64,000 nucleotides of DNA from Phyllostachys edulis (lineage: Eukaryota; Streptophyta; Magnoliopsida; Poales; Poaceae). Below, piece by piece: positions 47,545-60,317 of this stretch. The stretch lies in assembly GCA_036346405.1 (NCBI GenBank), contig CM070567.1:46177633-46241632 (forward strand), in the 5' to 3' direction. The position numbers and the translations under genes were made by a program. The notes under the pieces were generated by a model. It did not search any database. It saw nothing but the letters and a program-made list of their open reading frames with translations, and had not been told where the DNA came from. Position 1 is the stretch's first letter. Each line of letters starts with the position of its first letter.

Positions 47545-49264
47545 ATCTCCCCTTGATGAGAATATTGACAAACTCGTAAAAAGCTTTTAAGAAGAGTTTG
47601 AGTTTGAAGAAACCAACATGGTCCAAGAAATGAAATGAAGCTAATGACCATGTCGATGTAAGAACGCTAGAGCAACAACCTGAAAGAGCAAATTGATCTC
47701 CAAAGCTCTAAACTGCTCCCCACAGACTTTTTCTTCTCTATTCTCCCCTTTTGGCAATAAACGATCAAGATGCAATAGAGAGAATATGACATGTTAATGG
47801 ATGAAAAATGGTCAAGTTTGTTTATTTAAGCATTTTGAGCCATGAGAATTATCCATAATGACCAACATGTAATACACCAAGCCATAACTTAATAAAAAGG
47901 CTATCTAGATCATGACAAGATATGTATAAGCTAGCTAGAACACATAGATGACAATCTGAAAAAAGGTACATTATGTGAGCAAGTCAAGTCATCAATGAGC
48001 AAAGTCTCGCTAGAGATATCCAAGGATGATGCAGCCATGTCAATAAGCTAAGCGGAACTAAGAAGCTTAAATTGAGACCAAATAGAGTGCTATGCTCAAG
48101 ATTGAAACATTGGTTAAAGTACATGATACTTTTTGTGGCTTTAAGCACATTGAACACATGAAACATATTTTCTTTTGAAATTCATGGTGGTTTCCAACCA
48201 GATTTTTGTTTTATCATGTGCTAGGTCTCAAGCCTTATCGACTACTCCAAGCGAGAAGCTTAAGAAGATAGTCTAGGTCACCCAAAACTCCCCTAAGTTC
48301 ATGCCAAGTGCAATGGCAAGCCGTCTCATAGGAGAGAATTGGTGAGATCGGTTTTTTCGCACAAAAGAGATCTTTTGCCTTTTAACAAGTTGTACTAACT
48401 CATGCATCACCAAGAGACTAAAACAGCTCTTTCTAAGGCTCAATATAGATTCATCACTCTACCCAAATATTTGACATGGCATGAATCATAAAAGGATAGC
48501 TCAAGAAAGACTAATCTCGAGTGCTAACATGACAAGTTTTAGTTTAAGTTGAGCAATTTTAATTAACTTATCATGGCAAAAGCTAGGCTACACATATGAA
48601 GTCATGATAAATCTAGCAAATAAGCACAAGTCATGGCAAGGTGTAAAGCATTGTAAACATGTCATAGCGGGATAATAATCAAGGCTCAATGTAGTTATAT
48701 TACAATGCGAGAATGCTAGAATGCGTAAGATCCAGCTCCCTCAACATTAGATGCAACTTTTAGTTCAAGTTGAGTTAACTCAATATTAAGCTCGAAGCTC
48801 CCAAATGAACTCCTTGAACCAAAACAATAAATCGAGAAGGCGGCAAAGAAAACATAAAACAATGATCCTTAAAGCATAGATAAGATATAGAGAATACTAT
48901 GGCTCAGATCGACTCTCATCTACCCCATATGACTCTAGGACTATCAACGCCCACTTAACACACCTAGGAGCAAACCGTTCTGTCTGCACCCGAGGGTGGC
49001 CCAACCTCGCTAGAACCTACAAGAAGTGAGTGAGCTCAACCTAGTGAGATAAGTAATGACTAATAAGCGAAGATCCTAGAATCACAAGATAAGAGCAGAA
49101 ATCTAAACAACTAGACAAAAGAAGCACTCTAATCTATGCTAGGAGGACTAATCCCAAATGCACCCAAATGCAATGCAACAAAGAAGGAGCAAGAGCATAA
49201 ATAATATAGTAGAGCGAGAAACCCAAAGCTCCCCTCACTCTGATCCATAAGGACAAACCACCCC
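47545..49264 (-). other. Copia spacer between pol and 3' LTR
   Basis: 1.7 kb of AT-rich sequence with no open frame above about 60 codons on either strand. SIRE-type elements may hold an envelope-like ORF here; none can be seen. Confidence 0.5.
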
Positions 49265-49967
49265 AAGCTCTCTCCCAGAGTGAAAACCTCGAACTATCCA
49301 ATGGCTTGGTGAAAATGTCGATAGCGGGTGGTCACTCTCCTGGCTGGAGCACTATATCGCCCTTCTCTACATGGTCTCTAAGGAAGTGGAAGCGAATATC
49401 GATGTGCTTGGTCCGAATCTTTGCCTTTGGGTTCTTGGCAATGTTAATCGCAGTGTTATCACAAAAGAGTGGAACAACGCCGATAACTAACCCAAAGTCC
49501 CGCAGTCGAAGCCATCGAGCACTTGACTCTGACAATCGGCAGCGACAACGTACTCGGCCTCTGCGGTGGATCAGGTAACACTGCATCGCTTCCTTGAAGA
49601 CCAGAAACAAGAGAAGTGCCAAGAAATTGGCGGTGCGAAGTGCTCTTCCTATCTATCCTCTGACCAAATGAAGTCGCATCAGAAAAGGCTCTCAAGGAAA
49701 GACAGGATGAGGAAGAGTACCGGATACCATAGTCAATGGTAGCTCGAAGGTACCGGAAGATCGCTTCACGCTGGCGGTGAGATCTGAGAGAAGCTCGAAA
49801 TCGAGCACACGCACACACGGAGAAGTGTATGTCGGTCTCGGCGCATGAGGTAAAGAAGGGAGCCAATCATACTTCGAACTCCTTTTGATCAATGGCTCGC
49901 CATCCTCATCTGGGTCAAGATAAATTTGTAGAAGCCATGGAGTCGACACGAGCTTCCCATCACTCAT
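49265..49967 (-). pseudogene. Copia RNase H
   Basis: Pieces in shifting frames read DIHFSVCACARFRASLRS, YLRATIDYGIRYSSSSCLSL, RIDRKSTSHRQFLGTSLV, GVVPLFCDNTAINIAKNPKA, RTKHIDIRFHFLRDHVEKGD and IDIFTKPLDSSRFS. These are in the order of Copia RNase H and its C-terminal tail. Frames change at least three times. Confidence 0.85.
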
Positions 49968-50004
49968 GTCGAGCGCCAGAGGTCACGAGTGTACTTTCCT
50001 TGAT

Positions 50005-50830
50005 GAAGAAATGTACCTCCAGAGCCGCTTGATTTGGAAGCCAAGGAAGAAGGTCAACTCACCCATCATACTCATCTCAAACTCGGTGCTCATGACATCC
50101 GAGAACCTGGAAACCAGAGTATGGGAAGAGCCGCCAAAGATAATGTCATCGACATAGATCTGACGAGCGGAAGGTCGATGCCATGCCTGCGGATGAACAA
50201 GGTCTTGTCAACTTTACCCATCTCAAAACCATGACTTATCAAGTAGGACTTAAGCCTCTCATACCAAGCTCGGGAGCACTGCTTAAGTCCATCTGTGCTT
50301 TGAAAGCTTGAAGACATGGTTAGGGTATTTGGGGTTCTCGAAACACGAGGTCGTCGGACGTAGACTTCCTCCTCAATAAGGCCATTGAGGAAGGCACTCT
50401 TCACGTCCATCTGGTAAAGCTTGAAACCCTTAGAAGTCGCAAAGGCAAGCGAGATTCTAATGGCTTCAAGTCGAGCTCTGAGGGCAAGGTCTCCTCAAAG
50501 TCTAGACCCTCAACACAGGAAAACCCTGAGCTACCAATCTCGCCTTGTTTGGATGATTACCCCATCCTCACTCTGCTTGTTCTTGAACACCCACTTGGTT
50601 CCAATGATATTGTGGCCTCGTGGGGGCTCAACAAGCGACAGACCTTGTTCCTCTCGAAATTTTCTAGCTCCTCATGCATGGCATTGACCCATGACTCATC
50701 GGATAAAGCATGAGAAACATCTTTGGGCTCAAAAGAGGCAATGAAGGCGAAATGGAGACAGAATTGAGATAAGCTGATTTTGAGCGGGTAACACGCTCGA
50801 AAAGATCTCAATGATCTGCTCTGAAGGATG
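50005..50830 (-). pseudogene. Copia reverse transcriptase
   Basis: On minus: DVSHALSDESWVNAMHEELE, then MDVKSAFLNGLIEEEVYV, CSRAWYERLKSYLISHGFEM, VDKTLFIRRHGIDL and, in a shifted frame, the catalytic YVDDIIFG (YVDD at 50145-50156). The motifs are complete although the frame is not continuous. Confidence 0.88.
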
Positions 50831-51199
50831 AACTTTTGGATGTGTCTAGGAGGTCTGGGAGAGATGAAGAAGTGGCCTCTACCTCATGAGCCGACGAGGT
50901 AGGAGCAGAGCCACTAGCTCGGAGGAAGCGAAAGGCAAGGTGATCACCTCGAGGTGCGGTGGAAGGCGGCACCTCAAGGAGTGGATGAGGGACGGGATCG
51001 GGTGACAACCGTCATCTCCATCGTCCTCATCATCCACAAAGATGGTCTCGGACTGCTCTAAAGAACACGAGATATCTGGCCTAGTCCCGGTGGCCTCGTC
51101 AAAGGTCACCTCGCAGTCTCTACCATTTTGCTAGACTCGCGATTCAGACCCTATAAGCCCGAAGAAGTCGAGTAGCCTAGAAAGATACCGATCACAGAA

Positions 51200-52300
51200 C
51201 GTGACTCGAACTTGTCTAGGTTCCCGGACTTCAAGATAAAGCACTTGCAACCAAACACACGAAAATGAGAGGCATTGGGCTTTAGCAGTATCTCGACTCA
51301 TAAGTGCTTGGTGTAGGAGTGCAGAAGAAAACTCGATTCAAACATGGCACTTGCGGTCGCAATGGCCTCAACCCAAAACTTCCTCGGTGTAGAGTACTCA
51401 TCAAGCATCGTCCCGCCATCTCGACCAAGGTGCAGTTCTTCCTCTCCTAGCGCCATTTCTTTGAGGGGCGTATGGAGAAGAGAAGGCGGTGCTCTACACT
51501 GTCTCACCACAAACTCTCAAAGTAGGAATTCTTGAACTCCGTGCCATTGTCCTTGCGGATCGCTCGTAAGGCACCGGGAAGCTCAGCAGAAAGCCTACTA
51601 AAAGACCTCGGAAAAGTGAAAACGTCTCATCCTTTGAGGCTAAGAAAAACACCCAAGAATACCTCGAGAAGTCATCGACCACAACAAGAACATACCACTT
51701 CCCTCCTGCCGATCACTTTCGAGCCGGTCCAAGCGTGTCCATGTGGAGCAATGTCGATCATCGGTCATAATGCTTGTGGGGAGGATGAGAAGCGGCAACC
51801 ATCTTCTTGCGTCTTAAGCATGGAGTGCAAACAAGATCTTTGACCATCTTGAGTTTCGCGGACCACGAATGAGATCATGGTCGCTAACTTTCGGGTCAAA
51901 TGGTCAAATCAATATGACCAAGTCTCCTATGCGAAAGAGAGATCGCGGGACTCGAAGCAACCAAACACCGAGAGGATCACGGAAGAATCGGAAAAATCAG
52001 CACGAAAGATCCTCCCATAACGAGAAATCCATAAACCGGACTACAGAAGAGTCAAGAATTTTGCAATTGTTTTTCTTAAAGCTCACCTCGAAACCGTCAT
52101 CGATGGTGAAACCGAAAGCAAATTGTCTTTGCAGCCTTACTAACCAAGGCAACATCCTTAAGAATAAAAGAAGCATTAATCGCATACAGTATCTTTGGCG
52201 ATGACGCGCGCCCAGACGAAGCGTCTCGAAGGTGATCGTCTCATCACCGAAGCGCGGGCTAGGAGGAGAACCAGCGGAGTCTCCGGTCATATGAGCGAGA
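51200..52300 (-). pseudogene. Copia protease and integrase
   Basis: On minus 51494-51682 starts VDDFSRYSWVFFLASKDETF (integrase core). 51298-51510 holds MLDEYSTPRKFWVEAIATAS near the core's end. 51997-52290 begins MTGDSAGS, the word following the protease site in Copia elements, with GDETITF. The zinc finger and catalytic acids are only partly traceable across frame breaks. Confidence 0.75.
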
Positions 52301-52799
52301 ACAACCGGAGTCTACAAGCCAAACCTTCTCCTTCCCTACCCGCTAACTGAGTCAAGCAGTAAAGTCTCGATCTTGGGATAAATCAACAATGATTTTGGCA
52401 CCCAATCTTGAATAACACGTCGGCGGATGAAGTAGTCAAGCCCGATGACCTCTATCTACCCTCGCTCTCTGTAACTCAAAGCGAAGGTCTAAGAGTAGAC
52501 CAGAAGGTTCTTTGGGTCCGATCGCTCTGAAGAGCGAGTCGGACACACCGCATCTTGAACACGCCATGAGTAGCTATCTCGATGGGGAAAACGAGATCTA
52601 CCCTCGGGACGGCGGAAGTCACGATTGAAAGCAAAGATGAGGACGAAAACCGAAAACTTCGGAAAAACCAAGTCCTCGATCTTTGCACAAACCCATCGGA
52701 AGAAACAAGCCTAGACCTCGTGTTGGTCTTAGGTGCACTCAAGGTCCGGGGCGACCACAATGCGCCTAAGAGACTCAACATGGTCTCTACGCGATCTTG

Positions 52800-55231
52800 G
52801 CGCTGAAGCATCGATCGATTGTGTGTCCATCCTTCGACGAAAGGTGCGGTGATACTTCACCTTCGAGAGGTAGAAGCGATGTGAAATTACCTTCTTGTCA
52901 AATCCCTGGACATAGCCCGCCGACTTGAAATGGACTTTCTCGGTCCTGGCTCGATCTCGATCACACACAGTGCTATGGAGTGCGAGCACGGCGGTGGATG
53001 CTTCCTCATGTCCTCAAAGAAGTCATATCCTAGACCTCGATTAAATCTGCAGATCTTAGATTGGTCTAGAATAAGATTGAGCTTCTTCTTGCCTCCTACA
53101 AATCTCTCGAGAGTGTTCATAAGGTCTTGACACTCCGAAAGAGAGAGGTGCAAGAAGAGCAAGGGAAGAAGAGAGCAGAGAAGGTAAGGGAGCAAAAGAA
53201 GAACCAAAGAAGAGAGGGAAGAATGGCTTGTGCACGCACATCCGACTCAAGGGCGATCCTCTTGCTAGCCGCTTGGTTCACGTTGCTAAGCGTCTCATCC
53301 TTACCAGGGGCTTCTCCCCCTTCTCCACAATCATATTACAAGCACAATGTGGCTTCTCTAGAAGGTCCTTAGTTAGCTTCACACATTTCTCATCCAAAGC
53401 AATCAAGTCAGATTTTAGTTTGTTACACTTAATGCATGGTGAGCTAACAGGGTCCTTAGAAGCAAACTTAGCCAACTTCCTTTCATGATCAATCATATCT
53501 TGAAACTGTTTGGAGACAGCCTCAAGTTCAGCAGTTAACTTAGGACAGTTCAAGCATGAAACAATCGGCTCAAGTAAAGAAGCTTGTAGTTCAGCAATTT
53601 TATGATCTGCCCGTTTTAAGTTCATCTTCAAGTTATTGCAATTTTCACAAGACTCGGGCGAGATCAAGAAGCATGGCATAAGATCCTCTAGCAAAGAATG
53701 TCCTTACCCTCACATGAGGTGGGAGAAGTAGTCTCATCGGTAATAAGTAGGGTAATGACCATCCTACTCAACTCTAACTCAACAAGCGACTAACATTCTC
53801 CACCTTAACACTATCAAGTTTGGAGGACACACTATCATGTGAGGTCCTTAACTTCTCCATATCAACCAAACAAAGCGAGCATGTATCACAATCATCACTA
53901 GAAGGGCGGATGTAAGAGCAATAATCTCTAGTGACGACTATCTATTTCCTTCTCTAACTTCGGCACACCTAGCCTTAGCTTTAGCATGAAAACCTCCTAG
54001 CTTAAGAAAAGCATGATTGAGCTGTTGTTAGAGGTGGGATCTACCTCGTCCGAGTCGGAGTACGACCATTGTCACTGAGTTCGCCCTCGAGGGCCATGAA
54101 GCACATCTTGGGAGAAGTCGTCGCCGCCATCCTTGGGCTCTTGGTCACCCGTCCGTCATCGTCGCTCCATCCCTCCACCTCGCTGAGGTCGAGGTCGTCG
54201 AAGGCGGTGAGGACGCGGTGGAAGAGCTTCTTGGCTTTGCCAAAGTTGCGGAACTTCTTCTTCTTTGGCGCCCGAGCCGGAGGCTTCTTGTTGCAGTTCT
54301 TGTCGGTGTAGTCGTTCTTGCCCGAACCGCCGTAGTCGTTCTTGCCCTTCTCGGCTTAGGGGGGTTGCTCAATGTGGTTGGGGCCACCACACTCGAAGCA
54401 AATCACGGGTCCTCCTCTCTTCTGTCCCTCCTCCTTTGTAAGCGTGGGAGAATCTTGAGCAAGGAGGGCAAGCCGCTCATCATAAGTTGCTCTAGCGATC
54501 ATCGCTTATGTCACGAGAGCGACAAAGGAGAAACCGCAAGAAGAATCAAGAAAGAAGAAGAAACGGGATTGGTGACTAAGGCCATCGATGTGACTTGACC
54601 GAGCGAGACAACGTCAATCTCGTGAGTCTTGAGCGCGAGTCTGGTAGCATCAAGAGTCGGTCGAAGGTCTGTCGTGTCTTTGATGGTGGTCACTTTCATC
54701 TCCCAAACACGCAGATCGAGTCTTGTGAGCATCGACGAGCATTGTCCGAAGTCGGGTATGTGAGACCGACCGCTCGGAGGTTGCTCAAGATCTTGTGAAA
54801 ACGTCTGAAGCACTCATCTAAGGACTCACCGACAAGCATCTCAAATTTGTTGTATTCTCGTTTGAACCGGTCTGTCGAACCGTCTTGATCTGGGTGGTGC
54901 CCTCATGGTATCGTCGAGGTCACCCGAGATATCGTGGCGGACGACAGTGAGATATCTTGATCAAACTCACTCGACTCAAACCACGGATGATGATGTTCCT
55001 TGCCTTTGCATTCGCCTCAACATCAACCATGTTCCGGCATTGATGTTCTCATCGGCGAGAACAATGAATCGAACCTTGACCTTTCGCGGATGGCATACCC
55101 CAGGCTGGATGTATGTCTCCATTCGGCTCTTCGGAAGAGGTGTCGATGCCATCGAAAACAGCGGCTTGGTCGAGTACTTGTCCATCGCCACGGCTCTTGA
55201 GACGGTTAAGATCTATTGAAAAGAGCTAACC
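52800..55231 (-). pseudogene. Copia gag with zinc knuckle and coiled coil
   Basis: A zinc knuckle CFECGGPNHIEQ lies near 54360-54400, its last Cys lost in the present reading. The N-terminal capsid is toward 54500-55200 in broken frames. The C-terminal part (53278-53694) is a clean open 138-codon stretch of coiled coil with three CxxCxxL modules (CENCNNL, CLNCPKL, CIKCNKL). It encodes the particle protein. Confidence 0.7.
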
Positions 55232-55243
55232 GGCTCGATACCA
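55232..55243 (-). other. Copia primer-binding site, damaged
   Basis: On minus TGGTATCGAGCC two bases inside the LTR edge at 55246. It carries the same change relative to TGGTATCAGAGC as the site at 39443-39454. Confidence 0.85.
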
Positions 55244-55245
55244 AT

Positions 55246-57006
55246 TGAAGGACCGGAAAGGCGACTAGAGGGGTGAATAGAGCACCGAATCTTTTTCGCA
55301 AAGAATGGATTCAACTTATAAATCACTCCAATAGCTATGAGAGCTATGAAGATCAATGATTAAGCACAGAGGAAGTCTTATGTTGAATCCACTCCTCACC
55401 CCCAAAGCTCAGCAAACAAAAACGAGGAAGAGCCGAACAAATCAGGACAATCGGTACAACCATAGGCAAATGGCCGGTTGTACTGCGATCGGATAAACCA
55501 TGAGTAAGCGGCGGTTGTATCCACAGATCCGACTAACCGCAGTGTTAAGCCCGGTTCATCCGATTGTCCTGGAACAGAATAGGCAAAATCCGCTCGGGTT
55601 TCAAAACGAAAATCAACGTAACTTTTGATCTACGCGGCCAAACTTGACCAAATTTGGAACACACCTTCCTAAGGATGTTAGGAACCTATTCCAAGAAACG
55701 ATTGAGTAGATCCATCCACAAAATCTCAGGAATCAACCAAAAAATGGAAGAACGAAGAACAGAGACAACCCAAAACTGAAATCTTAGATTTAAACCAAGT
55801 TTGCTCTTCGGGAAATCGATCAAAAGATCTTGTGGCACTAACCCATCATAGAACAACTCGTTTTGAGGCTTCCCAACAAGAAACAACAAGAGACTCACAA
55901 AATCAAGAAATCATCAAATGGGAGTCACGAAGAACAGAACAAGAGTTAGAGAGACAAACTTGATTTCATTCATTGAATCAAAAGCTTAAAACACATAGAT
56001 ACATCCCCATACGCATGGACATTAGAACCAGAGGGATGATTACATGTAAGCTCAATCCATCTCCTCACTCTCACAACTCAAGAACAAACACTCATCCATT
56101 CTTGAGGGGAGATGAACACAAAAGCAAAGAAGGGACAAGCGGGGAGCACTACTCTGCCTACACCTCCACTCTCAACAACTAAAGAGCAAAAGAGAAACAA
56201 CCTCACAAAGCCTCTTTTGACTCTAAAACCCTAATTCCACCCAAGTGCTCCAAGGAGGGCATGCAGCCCTCCTCTCCTTTATAGCGCTTTGCTAACGGGT
56301 CTCCGCCCGTTCGCCCGCTATGTCCAACGGAGCCCCCCGCTTGTGCGGACCTTGCGAATTTCCGGTCGCCTACGCCTTAAAAGCTTCGCGCTCCTTGTCT
56401 CGCCGCCTCGCAACCACCTCGAGTCCACGTCGTCTTGACACATCCCGACCGTTCGACCTCGGCGCCACTGCGCCTAGTCCGATCCACCGTGTCTCGCCAC
56501 GACTCCACTCGGCGTCCTGCTGACCACACGAGACAAGAAACACGAAACCGGAACAAGTTCTTCACAACTTGACCTAACGTTAGCTCAAACATGCAATATG
56601 CAACACATATGCATGAACACACTGGATATGACCTATCCCAAAACTCAAATCACCAAAATGGCGAACCTCACAATACAATCGGTACAACCGCCATGTTACC
56701 AGCGGATCAACCGCACTCGGTCGTCTGGCTCAATACTGCGGTCGTTCGATTTCCAATGAAGACGAAACTCGAAAAAACAACTTCTCTGGAATTCTTCAAC
56801 GCCATTTACCAATCGGTAACCGCCTACTGGTCGCATGCCGCCCATAACACTGCCGTCGTTCGATTATCTGGCGATACTGATTGACTTCCGCAGCGCGTGA
56901 ACCAGCAAGAGCGACATGGTCAGACCACACAAACCAAACTCGTGACCTAAAACCTTTGTCAATTACTCATCACTTTCATGGAGACCACCCACCACATGGT
57001 CTCTCA
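55246..57006 (-). repeat. 5' LTR of the Copia element
   Basis: 1761 bp, paired with 45798-47544. Differences are mostly one- to few-base gains or losses rather than substitutions, which fits sequence error more than age. Confidence 0.92.
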
Positions 57007-57011
57007 CATGT

Positions 57012-58300
57012 ATGTTCATGAAGAGACCAATCAAGTCTATCACGAGACATTCTTCTCTATGTGTATGGCGTCGATCGATGGCGAACTTCTAGGTGCTCCC
57101 AATAAGGTAAGTCCCAAAATATTGATCTCTTCTTCCACATGTTCTTCTTCTGGGTCTCGATTTACATCCTTTTACGAGCACAACATCTAAATCCTTAACC
57201 ATATCATAGACCTCTTTTCCGCTTAAATACCTTGGAAGCTTGAAGCGTCCTCCTTCTCTCCGTTGAATTGTTTCTTCATCTGCGGTATAGATGAGCCCTC
57301 CGAAGGAACCTCACGATGGCGCATGTACGGTTTTGCACGAGTGATTGACCACACACTCTCGGTATCATCTAGCGGTGAGTACGGGCTTTGGCCCTTTTTG
57401 TACTACTGGCTCGGCAGTTAGTAAGGGTAGGTTAATCATTTATGGTGTAGAACAACAAGGAACGTAAAGTGAAGTTCTCTCGTTTATCGCATTCCATACA
57501 TGCCCCTTCAATCCCACGGTATTTTAGATCTTCCATCAATGGTGCTAGGTACACATCAATATCATTCCCGGTTGCTTGACCCTTGGATAAATGTCGACAA
57601 CAAAATATACTTAGTTTCATACACAACCAAGGAGGAAGGTTGTAGATCTGAGGCGTCACGGGCCAAGTGCTATGTCATTGCTCATGTTACCGAAAAGATT
57701 CATTCCATCTGTACTCAATCCAAACCTTATATTCCTCGGTTCCTTTTGAAGTCTACAAACCTCCTATCGATGTTTCTCCACTAGGCGGAATCGGCGGGGT
57801 GTCTTAGTTTTCTATCATTCTTACGCTCCTCGAGTGCCAATGCGATAGTTTGCATTCTTTGGGTTTGCAAAACCGCTTCAAGCGAGAATTCTGAGGAAGA
57901 TACCACGCCACTTTAGCGAGAGGTCCTTTCTTCACCTCGATTCCCTCGTCATCATCGATTGATTCTTACGCTTGTATCGGGATCGTTGCATACGGACATA
58001 CATGCATGTTTGTATACTCGTTACGGTAGAGGATCTGATCATTGAACATGCATGTATTCTTTCTACTTCCATTCCCAATGGACAAAGAACCTTATTGGCT
58101 TTGTAGATGGTTTTGGGCAACTCGTTTCCCTCAGGAAGCATGTTAAGCTAAGAGACCTAATGACCCGTGAAACTTTTGTCGGATCAACGTTGCTTGCCTT
58201 CAATTTCAGCAGTTCAAGCACGGATGACAAACTTGTATATTACGTCTTGCGGCACAGGAACAAAGGTTTCTCCAAGTCCTCCATCAAGCCCCGGAATTGA
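57012..58300 (-). pseudogene. CACTA TNP2-type transposase
   Basis: On minus from right to left: LPKTIYKANKVLCPLGMEV and ERIHAC (58050-58140), RYKRKNQSM (near 57960), WYLPQNSRLKRF (near 57890), IYNLPPWLCMK and DIDVYLAPLMEDLK (57560-57659), FTLRSLLFYTIND, and IDAIHIEKNV (about 57055-57085). This is the order of the TNP2 transposase domain. Frames shift often and stops occur. The Copia element interrupts the gene just after the last motif. Confidence 0.85.
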
Positions 58301-58788
58301 ACATACTCCCTCTCATCACAGTTCCCTACGCATCGCTAAGCATGCGATCTAGATTGTCATCATGCGGCCTATCCGAATCGGAACCACAATCGATATCATC
58401 GGCGGCATATTGATATTGTTGACTTCTGTATAATATGCTCTTCACCGTGGTGGTCCAATGTGTCTAACCCTTTTGAAACCCATTGAATCAAGTGTGCTTC
58501 GATCTGCGCTCGATTCTTAAACATCTTTAGATTCTCGCTGATCAATGCATGGACGGTACATATATTACGCCTTTATTCAACATATCCTCCTCGGCGGCTC
58601 TTGTAAAAGCACACACGCCATTAATGTACTCTTCACTCACACGGTTCTCGGTACATCGGCCGGTCCATCACATGGTTCGTATTGAAAACCACGAAATAAA
58701 TAAAGGGTGACTTGAAATCGTATTTTACGAGGCTTAATTACGCTTTCAGACAAAAGCGTATTTTTTCTCTAAACTAAAGGTGGGTTTT
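58301..58788. other. CACTA 5' part up to the gap, no readable gene
   Basis: Probably the upstream part of the transposase gene on minus; no motif is clear. The sequence ends in ACTAAAGGTGGGTTTT before the Ns. Confidence 0.4.
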
Positions 58789-58888
58789 NNNNNNNNNNNN
58801 NNNNNNNNNNNNNNNNNNNNNNNNNNNNNNNNNNNNNNNNNNNNNNNNNNNNNNNNNNNNNNNNNNNNNNNNNNNNNNNNNNNNNNNN
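58789..58888. other. Assembly gap, 100 N
   Basis: Exactly 100 N, the usual placeholder for a gap of unknown length between contigs. Confidence 0.99.
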
Positions 58889-59376
58889 GGGACCACCAAG
58901 GACCTCACCGTCGATGAACAATTGGTCGGAGAAGAAGCTTGCCCTAGTTATGTATGTATCTAGGACTGTTTTGTCCTCTTGGACCTCCACCAGATGTACA
59001 ATGCTCGCCCATCTCTCCATATAAAAGGAGGCGAAAGGAGCTAAGGGGAGAGTGGCCACGCCACTAGTTTTTTATGCGCCGTTGATTCCGCTTGGCTCGC
59101 CACGCCTGCTCGATGAGATCGGGCTTCCTCGGCGGCCGGGCTCAACTCGTGACATGTGTGCACGCCGTGTCGCTCCTTCATTTCCCAAAGACGCTTCTTC
59201 CTCCTCCCTCGCATGCCACGCCATCTTCATTTCGCTATTCCCCTTCTTCCTCGCCTCCCACGACAGCCGCCTCCTAGATCCTCGCCACGCCCCCACACCT
59301 CCCACCGCTCCACAGAAGCATTAGCAGTAGCGGTAGCCGCTTTCTCTTCACTACCGGAGTCCTGGGACGAGACACC

Positions 59377-59871
59377 ATGCCACCACCTCACAACCCATCT
59401 GTTTCGCCTTCTCTTCCTCCCCGCCTCCTCCCACGCCGACGCCACCGACGCCACCAGATCCCCACCTTTCCGCCAAGACCGCGATCGAAAGCACGGCCGA
59501 GGCTACCACCGTGTCCACCGACGCCTCACCAGATCCCTCCATCTCCACCGCCGAGGCCGAAAGCGTTGTCCACGTTCACGGCTCCGACGGCTGCCATCAC
59601 GTGGCACCTCCGTGTCTCGCTCCTCTACAAGGCGACGGAGTCCGCACTTCACTCCCTCCGAGGCGGCCCCGCCACCGACCCATGCTCCGCCTCTCCACAC
59701 CCGACTGAGGTCTCCATACCGCCAACGAGCTATTGCACCAAGTCGATGCTCGCCGAGGGCAAGCCCGTGATCACGCCATCGGCGACGGTGGCGCTACAGG
59801 CCACATCGGCGACTACAAAGAATGGAGGAGGTGATCGAGCTGGTGCGATCAAGAAGACCGCAGCTAGCTGA
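59377..59871 (+). pseudogene. GST-N-like ORF, second copy, frameshifted
   Basis: Same ATG as 27679 (MPPPHNP...) but the frame changes several times. LLYKATES and TPSEAA-like words fall in different frames. Each change coincides with a small loss relative to the first copy. It gives no independent evidence for the gene. Confidence 0.8.
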
Positions 59872-60317
59872 GCGGCATCTAGAGGGCATGGCGACCATGG
59901 TGGCGTAGATAGTGAAGAAGGCCGTGAAGGGAGGGGCGAGGTTTAGTTGAATCTTGGAGCATGCCAGATGTTGAGCACACTAGGACGAGTTGAATCTTGA
60001 AAATAATACCACATACCGCCATTCCCAAAGATTAGCGTGCCATGGTTTGGTAATTTTATTCCCTTTCACTTGTATGGAAATTCAACTACATCTTTTTAGC
60101 CTCTTTAACTCTTTCAATTGCATGTTTGTTGGAACTCACTCCGCCTCCAGCATCATTGTGGGAAGTTCCTACTTTGGTACCTCGTGATAACTCGGTTTAT
60201 CTCCCACAATGAGCAATGAATACAAGAAGTTCCTACTTGCATACCTCACTAAATATGTCGACGGTTTGCACACTTTATTGTAAATCAGAGAGCTTTTTTT
60301 CCGATGCAATCTTGCAG

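Larger units (their letters stand above)
45798..57006 (-). mobile_element. Ty1/Copia retrotransposon, 11.2 kb, TSD CATGT
   Basis: LTRs at 45798-47544 and 55246-57006 start TGAAGGACCG and end ATGGTCTCTCA. Perfect CATGT duplications flank it (45793-45797 and 57007-57011). On minus the order is gag, protease, integrase, RT, RNase H, the Copia order. Size, 1.75 kb LTRs and the long coiled-coil gag suggest the SIRE/Maximus lineage. It sits in the CACTA element, just beside the TNP2 words IDAIHIEKNV. Confidence 0.92.
43786..58788 (-). mobile_element. CACTA (En/Spm) transposon, 5' end beyond the gap, split by Copia
   Basis: The left terminus CACTACTAGGGAACACC (43786) is followed by subterminal repeats of ATCACAGACGGTT. 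On minus, right of the Copia insertion, is a TNP2-type transposase, and left of it a C48/Ulp1-like region near the 3' end. The other terminus is not in the window; the sequence runs into the N gap. The 3-bp target duplication (ATC at 43783-43785) cannot be checked. Confidence 0.8.
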
